The position numbers were made by a program, and so were the translations under genes. Shown in pieces: positions 1 to 7,931 of a DNA stretch of 51,490 bases (its first letter is position 1; the number at the start of each line of letters is the position of its first letter). The stretch comes from Flavobacteriaceae bacterium bin25. GTDB taxonomy: Bacteria; Bacteroidota; Bacteroidia; Flavobacteriales; Flavobacteriaceae. The notes under the pieces are model-generated. The model did not search any database, was not told the DNA's origin, and was given only the letters and a program-made list of their open reading frames with translations. Location: NCBI GenBank assembly GCA_002238525.1, contig MPMN01000014.1, positions 1-51,490 on the forward strand, written 5' to 3'.

Positions 1-300
1 TTTAGTGAAGATGATTTGGAAGGAAAACAAGCCCAGCGCAAGGATGTAGTAGCATCTGCTTCAAGTTCAGACCAGACCAAAACCAAGGTAAGGCGTAAGC
101 GCAACAAAGATGGCGACAAGGTCATGAGTTTTGCCAGCTTGATGAACGAACTGAGTGGGGTAATTCGCATTATTGGAAAACCCAATATCAACACAGACTC
201 AATCCCTGAGGTAGTCATCCTTCATGGTCTAGAGGGAACTAGAAAGCGGGCTTTTGATCTGCTGGGAATTAAAATCCAAGCATCTGGTCCTAAGGGTTGA
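1..300 (+). CDS. IS1634-type transposase, C-terminal end (5' end outside window)
   Basis: The reading frame is open from base 1 and ends with TGA at 298-300, so only the last ~99 residues are seen. A charged linker (RRKRNKDG) leads into a tail reading VMSFASLMNELSGVIRI, then VVILHGLEGTRKRAFDLLGI. This 'DG..V.SF..L...L' block followed by '..T..Q/RAFDLLGI' is the usual closing segment of IS1634-family DDE transposases as I know them. The catalytic core lies outside the window, so activity cannot be judged. N-terminal fragments of the same family occur on the minus strand near 35.4-36.0 kb and 46.0-46.5 kb. The element appears to end just after 300, where frame sense changes to the type III restriction relic. 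Moderate confidence, because the identification rests on a short C-terminal signature. Confidence 0.55.
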   Translation, partial: FSEDDLEGKQAQRKDVVASASSSDQTKTKVRRKRNKDGDKVMSFASLMNELSGVIRIIGKPNINTDSIPEVVILHGLEGTRKRAFDLLGIKIQASGPKG

Positions 301-307
301 AAGTTAA

Positions 308-1165
308 GATTTACTGCTCGGTAAATCGAATCCGGATAGGAGAATATCACGTCTGAAAAATCTTCCAAAATGAAGCGAATTTTCGAATGTGAAACTCAAA
401 ATAGGGGGGAAGTTCAGCCCTAGTAATGAAGAACTGCTATCAGCAGTGAAATCTACCTTAGCAGATATCGAAATGTCCATTGTTAAGAGTTCCAAGGAAT
501 TCAAGGGAACCAAAGAATTCACTGCTAAAGAAATACTGAATGTATTCACGGACAAAACCATCACTGTGAAAAATGAAGCACAATCAAAAGAACTCGATGA
601 AGAAAAACACGTAGATATTGATGATGAAGATTGGTATGCGTTCAATGAGAACTACGGTACAGACCAAGAAAAATTTTTAGTTAAATACATCAGCCGGCAA
701 CAAAGTAAAATCAAAGAACAATACGAAGATTTCTATCTCATTAGAAACGAAAGACATTTCGGCATTTACTCTTTTGACGATGGAATGCGTTTTGAACCGG
801 ATTTCGTTCTGTTTTTAATTCCCAAAAATTCGCACTCACTGAGTGAGAACAACTCACTGAGTGAGAATAATAACTCACAAAGTAAAAACGCACAAGATGA
901 GAATAATAATTCGCTAAACGGAAATAAGAAAATCCAGACGTATCAACTGTTCATTGAACCCAAAGGAGAGAATCTCACTTCTGCAGATAATAGCCGATGG
1001 AAGAATGAATTTCTAAAACAAATTGAACATGGATATGAAATTAAAAGTATCTTTGAAGATGAACGATACTGCTTATTTGGGTTGCCTTTATTCAATGAAA
1101 AAGAGAACTATCGTGATTTCGATAAAAAATTCGATGATATTTTAGGGAATTATATGCTTTTGTAA
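308..1165 (+). pseudogene. Type III restriction enzyme (Res subunit), C-terminal relic
   Basis: This is the C-terminal part of a type III restriction subunit: the end of the helicase region plus the PD-(D/E)XK nuclease domain. The reading KLKIGGKFSPSNEELLSAV and FTDKTITV is typical of the segment before the nuclease domain. The nuclease motif is seen as RFEPDFVLFLIP followed by YQLFIEPKGEN (catalytic D and E-x-K). The same frame runs upstream to about 308 but contains an in-frame TGA at 371-373; the helicase motifs are missing and the upstream neighbour is an insertion-sequence end. No type III Mod gene is present in the window. A hydrophilic, Asn/Ser-rich insert with two DNA palindromes separates the D and the E-x-K motifs. 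The fragment encodes no complete ATP-dependent enzyme and is best treated as debris. Confidence 0.75.
835..865. repeat. Two copies of a 13-bp palindrome inside the nuclease domain
   Basis: The perfect palindrome CTCACTGAGTGAG occurs at 835-847 and again at 853-865, 18 bp apart, and a partial third version (ACTCACAAAGT) follows. The repeats are in frame and encode SLSENN-SLSENN in a low-complexity insert between the two catalytic motifs of the type III nuclease relic. The insert is absent from the nuclease domain as I know it. Confidence 0.75.
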
Positions 1166-1168
1166 CCA
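1145..1168 (+). repeat. 24-bp motif, copy 1 (covers the Res relic stop codon)
   Basis: The 24 bases beginning GGGAATTATATG and ending TTTGTAACCA include the last codons and stop of the type III relic. Exact inverted copies lie at 7729-7752 and 7908-7931. A degenerate inverted copy (GATTACGAAAGCATATA) lies at 1246-1262. Confidence 0.85.
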
Positions 1169-1478
1169 ATCTACAAAAAAACAAATATGAAATATATAAA
1201 ACAACAAAAATAATTTCAATCAATTGATGAAATCTATAATTCAGCGATTACGAAAGCATATAAAACACCAATATTTATATTTATATTTACGTCAAATAAT
1301 TTTTTATAAAGAAAACATGAAAGAAAAAGAAAACCTCAAACTGCAGATTTAAGTCACTAATGCAACTTTAGGAGGAGAGCAAATGCAACTTATATTTTAT
1401 CAGAAAAGAGGGGAAATTCCCCTTCTTTCTGACTAGATAAATGATTACATTGCCCTAATAAAATTAAAAAAAGAAAAT
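1166..1478. other. Non-coding gap upstream of the IS30 transposase
   Basis: This AT-rich stretch has no open frame of note. It contains the degenerate copy of the 24-bp motif at 1246-1262 and the left 16-bp inverted repeat at 1358-1373. A second partial version of that repeat (AATGCAACTTAT) starts near 1382. Confidence 0.6.
1358..1373. repeat. 16-bp inverted repeat, left copy (candidate IS30 end)
   Basis: TAATGCAACTTTAGGA here is matched exactly by its reverse complement at 4500-4515. The left copy sits 105 bp before the IS30 start codon, a reasonable place for a left terminal repeat. The right copy is 2.06 kb past the transposase stop, far more than expected for an IS30 element. Confidence 0.6.
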
Positions 1479-2438
1479 ATGAGTCATCTATCCAAGGAAC
1501 AAAGATACACTATTGACCGAATGCTCAAAGAGGGCTACTCTCAGGTCGAAATAGCGGAGGTAATCAACAGAAATAAATCTGTAGTATGCAGAGAAATCCA
1601 TCGCAATGGTGAACCAAACGGATCATATTGTGCTGTTTTGGCACATAAGAAATACCTCAAACGCCAAAAGGAAAAGCCCAAGAAGGTTTCTTTTACCCAG
1701 GAAATGAAGATTCTTATTGAGCAGCAACTCAAAGACAAGTTTTCCCCTGAACAGATTTCTGGAACGGCTAAACTCAATGGCATTCCTATGGTTTCTTATG
1801 AAAGCATCTACCGATATATCAAGGAAGACAAGAAGTCAGGAGGTCGACTTTATAGATACCTACCCTCTGGCGGGAAGAAATACCGAAAGCGTGGTTCTGC
1901 CAAAGACAAAAGAGGGACTATTCCCAATAGGAAAGGTATAGAAGAACGCCCTGCGATGGTTGAAAAGCGGGAAAGAGTCGGGGATTTAGAAATAGATACC
2001 ATCGTAGGCAAAGGCAATAAAGGAGCTATTGTCACCATTAACGATCGGGCTACAGGACAAGTAAATATGAAGAAGCTAGAAGGGAAGAATGCCGTTCAAT
2101 TAGCCCAGGCGACCATAGAATTATTGATGCCTTATAAGGATCGCCTACACACCATCACGGCCGATAATGGCAAAGAATTTTCTGCTTTTCAATTAATCGC
2201 TGATGCCTTAGAGATAGATTTTTTCTTTGCAAGGCCCTACCATAGTTGGGAGAGAGGAAGCAATGAACACATCAATAGACTGATAAGACAATACATTCCA
2301 AAAAAAACGGACTTTGAGACCTTGACAGATACCTATATTCAGTATGTGGCAGACAAATTGAACCATAGACCCAGAAAAAGGTATGGCTTTCTTTCCCCTA
2401 ACCAGGTCATAGAACAGACATATGGCTTGAAGCCTTAA
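1479..2438 (+). CDS. IS30-family transposase
   Basis: A 319-residue DDE transposase that cuts and joins the ends of its own insertion sequence. The N-terminus (SHLSKEQRYTIDRMLKEG, then VEIAEVINRNKSVVCREIHRNG) is the helix-turn-helix region typical of IS30, where 'S.V.REI.RN' is diagnostic. The catalytic triad is visible: D in GDLEIDTIVG (about residue 171), D in TADNGKEF (about 228) and E in ERGSNEHINRLIRQY (about 262). Length and motifs are complete, so the protein could be active. It starts at ATG, preceded by an A-rich stretch. The right terminal repeat expected just after the stop is not found; the only inverted match to the left repeat is at 4500-4515. Confidence 0.93.
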   Translation: MSHLSKEQRYTIDRMLKEGYSQVEIAEVINRNKSVVCREIHRNGEPNGSYCAVLAHKKYLKRQKEKPKKVSFTQEMKILIEQQLKDKFSPEQISGTAKLNGIPMVSYESIYRYIKEDKKSGGRLYRYLPSGGKKYRKRGSAKDKRGTIPNRKGIEERPAMVEKRERVGDLEIDTIVGKGNKGAIVTINDRATGQVNMKKLEGKNAVQLAQATIELLMPYKDRLHTITADNGKEFSAFQLIADALEIDFFFARPYHSWERGSNEHINRLIRQYIPKKTDFETLTDTYIQYVADKLNHRPRKRYGFLSPNQVIEQTYGLKP

Positions 2439-2461
2439 GAAAAAAGTCAAAACATAAATAA

Positions 2462-2626
2462 AGGGATGTCATTGTAGCTATTACCCAGATTCATTACCCA
2501 GATGAGCAAATGGAGATGGAAGCTTTTCACCGCATGGCATCGGTAGAAGATTCCAGAATGAGCAACAGAAGTCTCATCATCTCGGCTTGGGAAAACCTCC
2601 TATCTCGAAAGACAAAGAGTTTCTAA
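2462..2626 (+). pseudogene. Unidentified coding remnant
   Basis: An open stretch of 54 codons without a start codon of its own at the 5' end reads with protein-like composition (for example EAFHRMASVEDSRMSNRSL, then IISAWENLL) and stops at 2624-2626. I do not recognise the family. It follows the IS30 gene directly and is followed by a small tandem repeat (GATCAAACGCCAG twice, near 2657-2685). It may be the tail of a gene cut by an element. Confidence 0.3.
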
Positions 2627-2760
2627 ACCATTACCAATGGAATAGCCCGTGCCGATCAAACGCCAGAGGGATCAAACGCCAGGTACATCCAATAAACCAT
2701 CTGTTTATATAGTGTTTAGAAGATGGACGCAACCACTAAACTGAAGAAAATATCATGCAC

Positions 2761-3177
2761 ACTCCCCTAAACACCTAACAGGGGATACCCCCATCTATAT
2801 CGTTCCTTATGGATTCTTCTTTTGCAGACTTGAGCATACCAGAGAAAGACTAAATGCTCAGTTTGAACTGAAATCAGTAACTCAGCTTGATGGACATATG
2901 AAGAACATACCTTCAACACATCAATAGAACAACAATACATCCCCAGAAAAAACACTCCATAAAGTGCAGATGAAAAGATATAACCAAACATTATGCAAAC
3001 AAAACACCTATATCCATAAACAAGAAGCTAAGGGGTTTATGGGGAAGAGGGAAACGAACCCCCATCCCCAAGAATGGGGGGAGTTTCCTCACTGAACCCA
3101 TAAACAACCAGAACTAATAACCAAAGTAATCACAACACTATTAACCCTCTTTTTAAAAAATAAGAGTACAAATGACC
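2761..3177. repeat. ~415-bp direct repeat, copy A
   Basis: Copy A starts at ACTCCCCTAAACAC and ends near GTACAAATGAC. It matches copy B (3945-4361) nearly base for base, at an offset of about 1185. Inside it, GCTCAGTTTGAACTGAAAT (from about 2857) is identical to the middle iteron of the IS21-like end at 45.9-46.0 kb. It also contains a 71-nt compound hairpin at 3035-3105. Confidence 0.85.
3035..3105. repeat. 71-nt three-tier hairpin in copy A
   Basis: Three nested stems are seen: GTTTATGGG with CCCATAAAC (9 bp), GAGGGAAAC with GTTTCCTC (8 bp with a one-base bulge) and CCCCCAT with ATGGGGG (7 bp, 8-nt loop). The same structure occurs at 4220-4290. It superficially resembles a tRNA T-arm (GGGGGTTCG on the minus strand) but does not fold as a cloverleaf. 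Confidence 0.7.
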
Positions 3178-3228
3178 ATAAGAAACTCTATAACCAACCA
3201 CAATCAACACAATGGATAAGCACATTGT

Positions 3229-3412
3229 CAAGAAGAAACTCTGTTGTTGGTTTAGATATTTCTGATATATCATCTTTTTGGCCAGAGGATGCATTCGGAT
3301 TGAAAGCTTTGACTATGGAATGAATTAAAGTTCCATTGGATAAGTTTATTGATAGCCACTTGGAGAATAAGGGAAAGAAGAAACTCCATTGGTTGGTTTA
3401 GATATTTCCGAT
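3229..3412. repeat. Short direct repeat pair (~37 bp each)
   Basis: The phrase AAGAAGAAACT followed by a TTGGTTTAGATATTT core occurs at about 3229-3266 and again at about 3374-3412, with a few differences. No coding frame covers them. Confidence 0.6.
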
Positions 3413-3601
3413 TAAACTAAAAACGTAGAATAAGGATTAGACAATCGTTCAAAGATTTATCGCACGATTTTCTTTACCATTCCCCAATTGCCCCAAAGAG
3501 AGTTGGTCTGGTGGTCTATGCAAAAAAAGAAATCCAACAAAACTTCTACTCCTAGTTCTTAAAACCCTCTTTGCTCTCTTAGCAGCAGGCATAAATAAAA
3601 A

Positions 3602-3795
3602 ACCTGCTTCAAAGCAGGTCTTGTTTCGGCGTCAGTAATCCGACACCTGGGTAGAAGTTGCACTTCTGCAGAGCCCATACGAACTAAAAGTAATCTAAAT
3701 TCTAATAGATTTGATAAGCTTTGCAATAAGCTTTGTGATTATTTCAGAGTTTGGGGAGGTTGTTTGGCAGAAAACTTGGGGGCAAAGCCCCCAAG
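3602..3795. other. Cluster of small hairpins
   Basis: Consecutive stems are seen: ACCTGCTT/AAGCAGGT (3602-3619), TCGG/CCGA (near 3626-3644), AGAAGT-TGC-ACTTCT nested in GGG/CCC (near 3651-3680), and the strong CTTGGGGGC-AAA-GCCCCCAAG (3775-3795). None is followed by a long T-run, so simple termination is not an obvious explanation. It could be a structured RNA relic or part of a lost element. Confidence 0.4.
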
Positions 3796-3890
3796 CGTAT
3801 ATATAAGGATTAATTGCTGAAAAATCCAACGAAAAAAGAAACAAAAGAATATTCAATTTTTTCCTGTCTTTGAAACCAAATCTGCTAACC

Positions 3891-3926
3891 CACTTTTACC
3901 TATTTACATAAGTTTTGGCACACTGT
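3891..3926. repeat. IS256-like terminal sequence, solo copy 1
   Basis: The 36 bases from CACTTTTACC through TTTTGGCACACTGT match, in inverted orientation, the sequence at 17008-17043 at 32 of 36 positions. The TTTACACA...GGCACACTGT style resembles ends of IS256-family elements. No matching transposase lies nearby. Confidence 0.5.
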
Positions 3927-3944
3927 GTCATGCACCTATAAGAA

Positions 3945-4361
3945 ACTCCCCTAAACACTTCACAGGGAATAACCACATCTATAGCGTCCCTTATGGATGC
4001 TTCTTTTGCAGACTTTAACATACCAGAGAAAAACCAAACGCTCAGTTTGAACTGAAATCAGTAACTCAGCTTGATGGACATATAAAGAACATACCTTCAA
4101 CACATCAATAGAACAACAATACATCCCCAGAAAAAACACTCCATAAAGTGCAGATGAAGAGATATAACCAAACATTATGCAAACAAAACACCTATTATCC
4201 ATAAACAAGAAGCTAAGGGGTTTATGGGGAAGAGGGAAACGAACCCCCATCCCCAAGAATGGGGGGAGTTTCCTCACTGAACCCATAAACAACCAGAACT
4301 AATAACCAAAGTAATCACAACACTATTAACCCTCTTTTTAAAAAATAAGAGTACAAATGAC
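3945..4361. repeat. ~415-bp direct repeat, copy B
   Basis: Second copy of the repeat at 2761-3177, same orientation, including the hairpin (4220-4290) and the IS21-like iteron sequence (near 4041). The 5' margin lies about 20 bp after the IS256-like end at 3891-3926. Confidence 0.85.
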
Positions 4362-4499
4362 AATGAAAACACTCTATGTCCAGACTCTATAAACATCCAA
4401 AATCAATACAATGGGTTCGAACATTGTAATTAAAAAATTAAAAAAACAACACCAATATCATCCAACTTATTTATCTTTGATCTATAATTGAAAATCCTA

Positions 4500-4515
4500 T
4501 CCTAAAGTTGCATTA
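4500..4515. repeat. 16-bp inverted repeat, right copy
   Basis: Exact reverse complement of 1358-1373. It lies 30 bp before the start of the type IIG enzyme gene. Confidence 0.6.
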
Positions 4516-4545
4516 ATGGATTGATTCTAGGAACGAATTCAGGAA

Positions 4546-7455
4546 ATGATCCATCTTGCTGGACATGAGAGCAACATCCATAGCGTTTTGCTTCAGTTAT
4601 TGAAATCACCGGATTTTTATTCTGGCATAGTTGATGGTAATGAATGTCAAGATTGGATATTAGAACAAGAGAACCAAGAAAGAAAAAGACCAGACATTTC
4701 TTCTTTTTCTTTGAAAACCATCATCGAAGTAAAGAAAAAAGAAGTTTTAAATAAAGAGTCGAAACCTCAAAAAAAAGCAAGAGAACAATTAAAAAAATAT
4801 TTAGAAACGGCATGCGAGAAACAAAAAGAACATGATAAACACTTTATTGGGGTTTTGACTGACGGAAAGATATGGGAGGTTTATGAATATGCAAAAAGAA
4901 GCAGAGAATTAAAAAAAATCAAATCCTTCGTTTCCTCATCAAAACACCTCGAAAAAACAGAAGAATTCATTGCCGAAGCAATTTTTGAAAGATGGAAAGG
5001 TGCGTTGCCTTTGATAAAATTAGAGGACATCCAATTATTACAATACTTCAATCCCCTATGTGAACAAACATTAGATGTTTTGAAAAATGAAAATATTTGG
5101 AAAAAACAGTTTGTCCAAACAAAATTCAAAATCTGGAAACTATTGCTTTCAAATAGTGGGATACTAGACACCAAAGCCATTGATGATTATTCGCCCAATA
5201 CCTATCCTCTTTTTGCTCAACACACTTTTATTGTATCACTAACCAGATTGATTGTTGCTTTTATGGATAACAATAGAAAAATTCAATCTGATGATTTAGA
5301 AAAGTATTTAGGTGATGGGTTCCATACTTGGTTATCCGAATGCCCAACAGGGAAGCGTATTCTTGTTGACTTAATGAAATATATCCGAAAAATTGATTGG
5401 GAAAGTAGCGTCAGGGATAATCTAAAGGATTTATATCATGGATTAATAGACAAAAAAAACAGAAGAGATTTTGGGGAATTCTATACCCCTGATCATTTAG
5501 CGAAAGACATTGTTTTAGAAATTTTGGATGAAGATTGGTTAAATGATCAAATTGACAAAGCATCTCGAATCCTTGACGGCAAGGAAAACCCGACAGACAG
5601 ACAAGGATTAGGTGTTTTAGACCCATCTTGTGGCAGTGGCACTTTCTTGTTTTATTGTGCAGATAGAATAAAAGAACACATAAGAATTCACCATAAAGAA
5701 AAAAAAGACAAGATTTCCGAAATCATTTGTATGCTGGTCCATGGTATAGATATCCATCCTATTGCTGTGGAGATGTCCAAAGCAACTTTACGCATGAAAT
5801 TAACAAAAAAAACAAATGATCATCACTATCGGATATCTCTTGGGAACTCCATAGAGAGAAAAAAAGAAAGTGATTTCTTTGACATGAAACATATACCGAC
5901 AAGCAGAGATGGAGAAAGAATTGAAATCAATGAAGATTTATACCACGATATAAATTTTAGAGCCATAGCGAAAGATATCAATGATATTCTTGTTGACAAA
6001 AAGGAAATAGATATCGAAAATATAAACCCACATATTGAATCTTTTTGTTTGTCTTTGAAAAATGTCATTGAAACACAAGGTAATCATATCTGGCCATGGC
6101 ATATTTGCAATCGTTTGACAATACATGAATTACATAAAAACGAAGTTTCCCGTATTGTAGGTAATCCGCCCTGGTTGACTCAGAAAAACACCACAGATGA
6201 TGACAGAAGAAAAAAAATAAAAAATTTAGCCAAAGATATCGGTGTATATGAAGAAACAAATGCTATGCACGCTGATGTTAATTTATCTATGCCATTTACG
6301 GCAATTGTGATTGATTCTTATCTTTCTACTGGCGGTAAATACGCCTGGGTATTGCCTGATGGAGCAGTAAAAGGACAAACATGGAGGAAATGGCGAGAGG
6401 GCGTTTGGAATAACAAACTACGAGTCCATCATCATAAATTTATGGATTATACCAAGCACCAACCTCCAATATTCAAACAATCAGCATCAAGCGTAGTTAT
6501 AGGCGAAAAGCTAGCGATTGAAGAAAAAAAACCGGACAAATTGCACTACGAAGAACATATCGGAATTGATGCATCGACTATTTCTTTTGAAGCTATCCAT
6601 CCCAAGCCATCTGGTTATCTCAAAAAATTCAAACAAGGGGTTACCTGTAGCCCTATGGGATATTTTTGTGTTCGTGAGAAAATAGACAAATCAAAAGGTT
6701 TATCAACTATTAAGGTCAAGAAATCGACCAAAAACAATTGGAAAGGTTGTGGGATTGATGATATGGATGTAGAAACAAAATCTCTTTTACCATCTATTCA
6801 TAGTGATGATTTGAAGAATCGTATACACCATACCACAAGAAAATGGCTTATCGCTCCATTGAATGAACATGGTTTGTTGATGCTTTCTGATAACGAACAA
6901 AGGAAGGTTCTTTATCCCAAAACGGATGAATACTGGAAAAGATGCACTGATCAGTATCAAATAAAAAAAACAGATGAAGCCCCAGCAGAATTAGAAAAAA
7001 GTGGTTTCTACAACTCCAAACTAAACAAACATCTCAAAGACAGTAGGAGATATGGAAACAGGAAAATCAAGGTTGTTTATAATGCTTCGGGGGATACTTT
7101 AAGGGCTATGAGAGTTCCTTCTGATGTTGTTGCTGAATCAAAACTTTATTTTGGTTATTTTGATTCTGTTGAAGAAGCACAGTATTTGGTAGGGGTATTC
7201 AATGCTCCGGTCATGCAACCAACTTGGTTGAAAACAAGATCAAGTAGTCGTGATTATCATAGGCGACCATTACAATGCATCCCTATCCCGGAATTCGATG
7301 ATAAGAATAAACTTCATCTCAAAATAGCCGGAACTATAGACCATATAGAACAAAACACTAAAAATGACCAGGTGCCGGATTTTATTTCACTAGATCCACT
7401 ATTAAGGGAATTGTTGCCTGATTATGTGGATTTAAAAGATGTTTCTTTTATTTAA
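4546..7455 (+). CDS. Type IIG (Eco57I-like) restriction-modification enzyme
   Basis: A 969-residue single-chain enzyme that should both cut and N6-adenine-methylate DNA. The N-terminus carries a PD-(D/E)XK nuclease signature: RKRPDISSF (D50) followed by KTIIEVKKKE (E61, K63). The central methyltransferase has FGEFYTP, then motif I DPSCGSGTF (from residue 359), an acidic motif GIDIHPIAVEMSKATLRMKL, and the catalytic motif IV NPPW (540-543). The C-terminal ~400 residues should contain target recognition, ending with a segment (DYHRRPLQCIPIPEFDDKNK) common at the end of such enzymes. Architecture and length fit a complete protein, with no internal stop. It stands alone, which is normal for type IIG because specificity and methylation are in the same chain. 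It is flanked by repeats and a terminator, consistent with a mobile defence gene. The recognition site cannot be deduced. Confidence 0.88.
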   Translation: MIHLAGHESNIHSVLLQLLKSPDFYSGIVDGNECQDWILEQENQERKRPDISSFSLKTIIEVKKKEVLNKESKPQKKAREQLKKYLETACEKQKEHDKHFIGVLTDGKIWEVYEYAKRSRELKKIKSFVSSSKHLEKTEEFIAEAIFERWKGALPLIKLEDIQLLQYFNPLCEQTLDVLKNENIWKKQFVQTKFKIWKLLLSNSGILDTKAIDDYSPNTYPLFAQHTFIVSLTRLIVAFMDNNRKIQSDDLEKYLGDGFHTWLSECPTGKRILVDLMKYIRKIDWESSVRDNLKDLYHGLIDKKNRRDFGEFYTPDHLAKDIVLEILDEDWLNDQIDKASRILDGKENPTDRQGLGVLDPSCGSGTFLFYCADRIKEHIRIHHKEKKDKISEIICMLVHGIDIHPIAVEMSKATLRMKLTKKTNDHHYRISLGNSIERKKESDFFDMKHIPTSRDGERIEINEDLYHDINFRAIAKDINDILVDKKEIDIENINPHIESFCLSLKNVIETQGNHIWPWHICNRLTIHELHKNEVSRIVGNPPWLTQKNTTDDDRRKKIKNLAKDIGVYEETNAMHADVNLSMPFTAIVIDSYLSTGGKYAWVLPDGAVKGQTWRKWREGVWNNKLRVHHHKFMDYTKHQPPIFKQSASSVVIGEKLAIEEKKPDKLHYEEHIGIDASTISFEAIHPKPSGYLKKFKQGVTCSPMGYFCVREKIDKSKGLSTIKVKKSTKNNWKGCGIDDMDVETKSLLPSIHSDDLKNRIHHTTRKWLIAPLNEHGLLMLSDNEQRKVLYPKTDEYWKRCTDQYQIKKTDEAPAELEKSGFYNSKLNKHLKDSRRYGNRKIKVVYNASGDTLRAMRVPSDVVAESKLYFGYFDSVEEAQYLVGVFNAPVMQPTWLKTRSSSRDYHRRPLQCIPIPEFDDKNKLHLKIAGTIDHIEQNTKNDQVPDFISLDPLLRELLPDYVDLKDVSFI

Positions 7456-7466
7456 TTGTTTGATAT

Positions 7467-7507
7467 AAAAAACATTTGGTTGTAACGCAATTTTGTTGAT
7501 GTTTTTT
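7467..7507 (+). terminator. Possible intrinsic terminator of the type IIG gene
   Basis: AAAAAACAT (7467-7475) pairs with ATGTTTTTT (7499-7507), and the 3' arm is a T-run. It lies 12 bp after the stop codon. The stem is A/T-rich, so strength is uncertain. Confidence 0.5.
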
Positions 7508-7513
7508 TTATAG

Positions 7514-7651
7514 ACTGAATCTGTTGATTCAATTTTAGCCCTAGAACAAGCTGTCTATCATCTATATTTCATGTGGCGGAACAAAGCGAAAAACAAAGAG
7601 TTAAAGACATTTTTCGGACTTGATAATTCAACTAGTCCTACTTCAAAATAA
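7514..7651 (+). pseudogene. Short coding remnant after the type IIG gene
   Basis: An open run of 45 codons with no start reads TESVDSILALEQAVYHLY and continues to a TAA at 7649-7651. 'LE..VY.LY' resembles helices seen near the C-terminus of some restriction-modification proteins. It could be a leftover of a previous gene end. No firm identification. Confidence 0.25.
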
Positions 7652-7728
7652 ATTATTTGTAAAGTAAATTTCGATTAAACAAAAATACTTAAATTATTTT
7701 TCATGTGTTATATTTGTATTTTGGCAAG

Positions 7729-7752
7729 TGGTTACAAAAGCATATAATTCCC
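7729..7752 (-). repeat. 24-bp motif, copy 2 (inverted)
   Basis: The exact reverse complement of 1145-1168, reading TGGTTACAAAAG on the plus strand then CATATAATTCCC. Flanks differ from copies 1 and 3. Confidence 0.85.
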
Positions 7753-7907
7753 ATATTTTATGCCATAAGATAAATAAATTCACATGTTGCGAATAATGGT
7801 GATGTTTTCGTTAAACTAATACCTTTTCTATGTGATTTTCCTACCATAGTTCATTTTATTTTAGTCCACAAATTCAAGATAAAACAAAGAGAAAAACACC
7901 ATATCAA

Positions 7908-7931
7908 TGGTTACAAAAGCATATAATTCCC
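7908..7931 (-). repeat. 24-bp motif, copy 3 (inverted)
   Basis: A second exact inverted copy, 179 bp after copy 2 in the same orientation. Confidence 0.85.

Larger units (their letters stand above)
2627..4545. other. Long non-coding repeat-rich spacer
   Basis: About 1.9 kb carries no credible gene on either strand. It holds two ~415-bp direct repeats (2761-3177 and 3945-4361), a shorter direct repeat pair, a cluster of small hairpins (3602-3795), an IS256-like end (3891-3926) and the right 16-bp inverted repeat (4500-4515). Open frames on the minus strand inside the large repeats (about 2767-2991 and 3960-4292) run through the hairpin and have no protein character. Confidence 0.6.

Noticed and set aside
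371-373. TGA read as an amino acid (selenocysteine or recoding) in the type III relic
   Set aside because: The gene is truncated anyway, there is no Cys/Sec context, and other genes here use TGA as stop.
3035-3105. tRNA-like sequence in the direct repeats (GGGGGTTCG and CCCATAAA on the minus strand)
   Set aside because: The anticodon and D-arms do not form and position 33 is not T. The whole folds better as one long hairpin with three stems.
3960-4292. 110-codon open frame on the minus strand of repeat copy B
   Set aside because: It runs through the hairpin, matches no family, and its counterpart in copy A is shorter (74 codons). It is a chance frame.
2767-4361. CRISPR array or phage attachment array
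   Set aside because: There are only two copies of a long repeat with no regular short spacers and no cas genes.
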